Assembly: GCA_038236965.1 (NCBI GenBank)
Contig: JBBRZF010000163.1
Location: forward strand, 1-7,906
DNA length: 7,906 nucleotides
From: JBBRZF01 sp038236965
Lineage (GTDB): Bacteria > Acidobacteriota > Terriglobia > Terriglobales > Acidobacteriaceae
Direction: 5' to 3'
How positions within the stretch are numbered: position 1 is the first letter of the stretch; each line of letters opens with the position of its first letter. Of this stretch, positions 5,950 through 7,906 are shown piece by piece. A program made the position numbers and the translations under genes. The notes beneath the pieces were generated by a model, which saw only the letters and a program-made list of their open reading frames with translations, did not search any database and was not told the origin of the DNA.

Positions 5950-7224
5950 CTAGAAGAAGTAGATAAGGTTTACCGCGCTGGTGAACTGGCTGTTGGTGAG
6001 TCCATTCTGCTTCTGGAAGACATCGCGGTCGGAGCGGTCAAGCCGCAGATCGCCGCGCACCACGAAGCTGCCATCCAGTTTGCGAAGACTTTTGCTCGTG
6101 GCAGAGAGTTTTGCCGGAATCTTGAACTCCGGCGTCAGTGTGAATCCGCGCAACGTCTGCACAGTCCCCGTTCTTACTCCGGCGTTGTCGGCGAAAACCT
6201 CTCCGCGAAACGCCACGGATAGTCTGTTGGTGAACGCATATTTCGCGTAACCGGCGAGTCCGCGCCAGAGCACATCATGGCCGAGTCCGGCCTCCTCTTC
6301 GTGACCATAGAGTGCATCGATTGCGAGACTTAATTTCGGAGTTGTCTTCCATGTCCCAACCAATTCAAAGACACTGCGCTGGTCATGATTGTTGCGTGAA
6401 GCTTCGGGGCCGTGGATCACGTTGAAATAAACGGCGGTTGATTTCGCTGGCTGCCACAACAACTGTGCGCCGAGGGATTTCCCGGTGTTGTTGTCGTGCA
6501 CATTGTCCCACCCATTGGTGACCATCGCCATGGCGGTCAGTTTTTCATGCACGGGACAGGTGGCGCGAACGCCTGTGTTGGTGAACGGGACGGCGTAGCC
6601 GAAGATGAATCCGCGGGAGTAATTCTCGTTGTAACCGTCATAACCTTCGACGACCTCGTACCCCATGTGGGTGTTCATCTTCCCAGCGTCGATGCGCAGG
6701 CCCTTCCCGACGGGTACTACGTAGCTGACAAGCAACTGCTGAATGTCTATGTGCTCGCCAAGACCAGTGTATTTGCTGCGAAACAATCCGTAGGAGGCTT
6801 CCGCCTCGGGGATTGAAGAGCCCGCCACCACGTCCATGCGAAAGCCAAAGTCGTTCGCTTTGGAAGCGGGACGCTGTATCACGATTTCCGCGGCATCGAG
6901 TTTAGGCATGCCGTCGTCGAAGTCGAAGACGCGAAGTTGATTCAAGTGCGACGCGGGTTCGTTAGTGTTGTAGGAAAACGCTGCGGAAAGAAATCCATTG
7001 ACGGCGATGGAGCGCCACCAGTTCGTGGATTCGTTCTTGACCGCCGAAGTGGGTGCCGCTGTTGCGTTCGGTGTGTCCGCCTGAGCAAAGGAAAGCAGGG
7101 GTGAGATGATCATCACCCCTGCCAGTATCCATCGCGCCAGGGAGTTGTAAGAGGTTCTGCTACACCTCGACTGTCTGCTTGCTTCCTTCGAGCACCTGTT
7201 CCACGTGGTTACCGCTTGAGGCAT
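5950..7224 (-). CDS. Outer-membrane beta-barrel porin, OmpL-like (BBP2 family), start uncertain
   Basis: From the ATG at 7224 the product has 424 residues. A hydrophobic signal-peptide core, LARWILAGVMIISPLLSFAQA, ends near residue 49 with an AQA cleavage site. The mature part has alternating strand patterns typical of putative beta-barrel porin-2 (PF07642): VNGFLSAAFSYNTN, LRIDAGKMNTHMGYEVVEG, ENYSRGFIFGYAVPFTNTGV, MVTNGWDN, and a C-terminal VNLIYFF ending in Phe for BAM recognition. Such proteins are thought to be general or small-solute porins. It directly follows amtB on the same strand, so it probably belongs to an ammonium-uptake operon and may let ammonium or amines through the outer membrane (inference). 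The start is unclear: the 7224 ATG overlaps amtB by 65 bases and gives an unusually long N-region; ATG at 7113 leaves almost no signal peptide; a CTG at 7140 would give an ideal 21-residue signal but lacks a Shine-Dalgarno. Upstream extension to 7374 lies wholly in amtB and is unlikely. Confidence 0.85.
   Translation of the reverse strand: MPQAVTTWNRCSKEASRQSRCSRTSYNSLARWILAGVMIISPLLSFAQADTPNATAAPTSAVKNESTNWWRSIAVNGFLSAAFSYNTNEPASHLNQLRVFDFDDGMPKLDAAEIVIQRPASKANDFGFRMDVVAGSSIPEAEASYGLFRSKYTGLGEHIDIQQLLVSYVVPVGKGLRIDAGKMNTHMGYEVVEGYDGYNENYSRGFIFGYAVPFTNTGVRATCPVHEKLTAMAMVTNGWDNVHDNNTGKSLGAQLLWQPAKSTAVYFNVIHGPEASRNNHDQRSVFELVGTWKTTPKLSLAIDALYGHEEEAGLGHDVLWRGLAGYAKYAFTNRLSVAFRGEVFADNAGVRTGTVQTLRGFTLTPEFKIPAKLSATSKSLRKLDGSFVVRGDLRLDRSDRDVFQKQNGLTNSQFTSAVNLIYFF
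7095..7122 (-). terminator. Terminator- or attenuator-like hairpin at the amtB-porin junction
   Basis: GCAGGGGTGA (7095-7104) is the exact reverse complement of TCACCCCTGC (7113-7122), with an 8-base loop. Read on the minus strand, the 10-bp stem is followed directly by TTTCCTTTGC. It begins 37 bases after the amtB stop and lies inside the porin's signal-peptide codons. It could end amtB transcripts, reduce read-through into the porin, or stabilise the upstream mRNA. The T-run is interrupted by CC, so true termination is uncertain. Confidence 0.45.
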
Positions 7225-7906
7225 CGTCGTACGCTCGTTCCCCATGAAGTACTTCGTCAAGACCAAGGACCTCGTCGAAGTCTTGTACCTTGACGGGAGT
7301 GATGCGGTCGATGATCGCAAGCATCCCGTAAGTGCAGACGAATGCCCATGTCGACGACAAAAGAACGGCCGCAACCTGCTTCATGAAAAATGTGGGATTT
7401 CCGCGGAGCAAGCCATCTGCACCCGCCGGATTAAGAGTTTTATCGGCAAAGATTCCCAAAAGGATGATTCCCGTGAAACCGCCGACCCCATGGACGCCCC
7501 AGACATCGAGCGCGTCATCCCACTTCATCTTGTTCTTCAGCGTGACAGCGAAGTAGCAGACGAAGCCGGAAATAATTCCGATGATGCACGCCGTCGAGAT
7601 GGAGATGAATCCGGAGGCGGGAGTGACCGTCACCAGGCCAGCGAGCGCGCCCGTCATGAATCCAACGATTTTCGGCTTTCCTTCTCTCATCCAGTCGAGC
7701 ACAAGCCAGGTCATGGCCGCGAATGCAGCCGAACAGTGTGTGTTGAAGAATGACGAAGCCGCGACCGTGTCGGCGCGGAAGGCGCTGCCGGCGTTGAAGC
7801 CGAACCATCCGAACCAGAGTATTCCCGTACCGATTGCCATCAGGGGAATGTTATGTGCCGAATCGGAAGCCCTGCGACGGCCGACATAGATGACAGAAGC
7901 CAATGC
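7160..7906 (-). CDS. amtB: Ammonium transporter Amt/AmtB, C-terminal part (5' end outside window)
   Basis: The minus-strand frame is open to the window edge, giving the last 248 residues of an Amt/Mep/Rh channel (PF00909) that conducts ammonium across the inner membrane as a trimer. The TTG at 7903 is internal. The pore signature GWFGFNAGSA is present; its second Phe corresponds to F215, part of the Phe gate of E. coli AmtB. EGKPKIVGFMTGALAGLVTVTPASGF follows the usual TM7-TM8 pattern. WGVHGVGG carries the second twin-histidine (equivalent to His318; codon at 7490-7492); the first (His168) is upstream of the window. The cytosolic tail holds GLDEVLHGERAY, the conserved C-terminal region involved in GlnK control, followed by a further 22-residue acidic extension. 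Six membrane segments are visible. A glnK/glnB gene would be expected upstream of amtB but is not in view. The porin gene follows. Confidence 0.95.
   Translation of the reverse strand, partial: ALASVIYVGRRRASDSAHNIPLMAIGTGILWFGWFGFNAGSAFRADTVAASSFFNTHCSAAFAAMTWLVLDWMREGKPKIVGFMTGALAGLVTVTPASGFISISTACIIGIISGFVCYFAVTLKNKMKWDDALDVWGVHGVGGFTGIILLGIFADKTLNPAGADGLLRGNPTFFMKQVAAVLLSSTWAFVCTYGMLAIIDRITPVKVQDFDEVLGLDEVLHGERAYDDASSGNHVEQVLEGSKQTVEV

Noticed and set aside
5763..5966. A 67-codon plus-strand frame across the spacer after the oxidase
   Set aside because: No Shine-Dalgarno or family likeness; the strong ribosome-binding site in this area belongs to a different frame (ATG at 5854).
7225..7374. 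N-terminal extension of the porin to 7374
   Set aside because: It lies wholly inside the conserved amtB C-terminal region, and the added residues are compositionally odd and unlike a porin or a signal peptide.
1..7906. CRISPR arrays, insertion sequences, tRNA/rRNA genes, phage or defence genes
   Set aside because: No regularly spaced repeats, transposase motifs, terminal inverted repeats or tRNA-like folds were seen on either strand by eye.

Overview
The window looks like a chromosomal segment of an acidobacterium (Acidobacteriota, class Terriglobia-like). This is inferred from an Oar-like TonB-dependent receptor tail of the kind that is strongly expanded in that phylum, from the style of the FAD/Fe-S oxidase (a GQCCN variant of the FAD loop), from the pairing of an ammonium transporter with an OmpL-like porin, and from a moderately high GC content. 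No mobile element, CRISPR array, tRNA or rRNA was seen. The content is mostly ordinary core or envelope metabolism; I did not find a convincing new multi-gene system. The more interesting points lie in the junctions between genes.

Layout, left to right. Positions 1-1119 (+) hold the C-terminal part of a TonB-dependent outer-membrane receptor, closed by a strong hairpin terminator. Positions 1241-1720 (+) hold a hemerythrin HHE-domain protein, preceded by a second perfect GC-rich stem-loop in its leader. A bidirectional terminator (about 1754-1782) separates it from a convergent DUF2127 membrane protein (1796-2302, -), which starts with TTG. A 385-base divergent spacer (2303-2687) follows; it carries no intact gene but contains a short stretch on the minus strand that reads like the N-terminus of a GH15 glucoamylase/trehalase.

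Positions 2688-5756 (+) hold a 1022-residue FAD- and [4Fe-4S]-binding oxidoreductase of the YdiJ / D-2-hydroxyacid dehydrogenase type, with a C-terminal membrane anchor. The convergent spacer 5757-5949 holds a 23-codon ORF with a near-perfect Shine-Dalgarno. Beyond it the minus strand carries an amtB-porin pair: the C-terminal part of an Amt ammonium transporter (7160-7906, cut by the window end) followed by an OmpL-like (BBP2) beta-barrel porin (5950 to about 7224). A 10-bp perfect stem followed by a T-rich run lies inside the porin's signal-peptide codons, just after the amtB stop. It could act as a terminator or attenuator for the pair.

How the genes work together: the amtB-porin pair plausibly serves ammonium uptake across both membranes. 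The FAD/Fe-S enzyme would feed electrons from a D-2-hydroxyacid into the respiratory chain at the inner membrane. Hemerythrin and DUF2127 are independent single-gene units facing each other. These links are inference from gene content and order.
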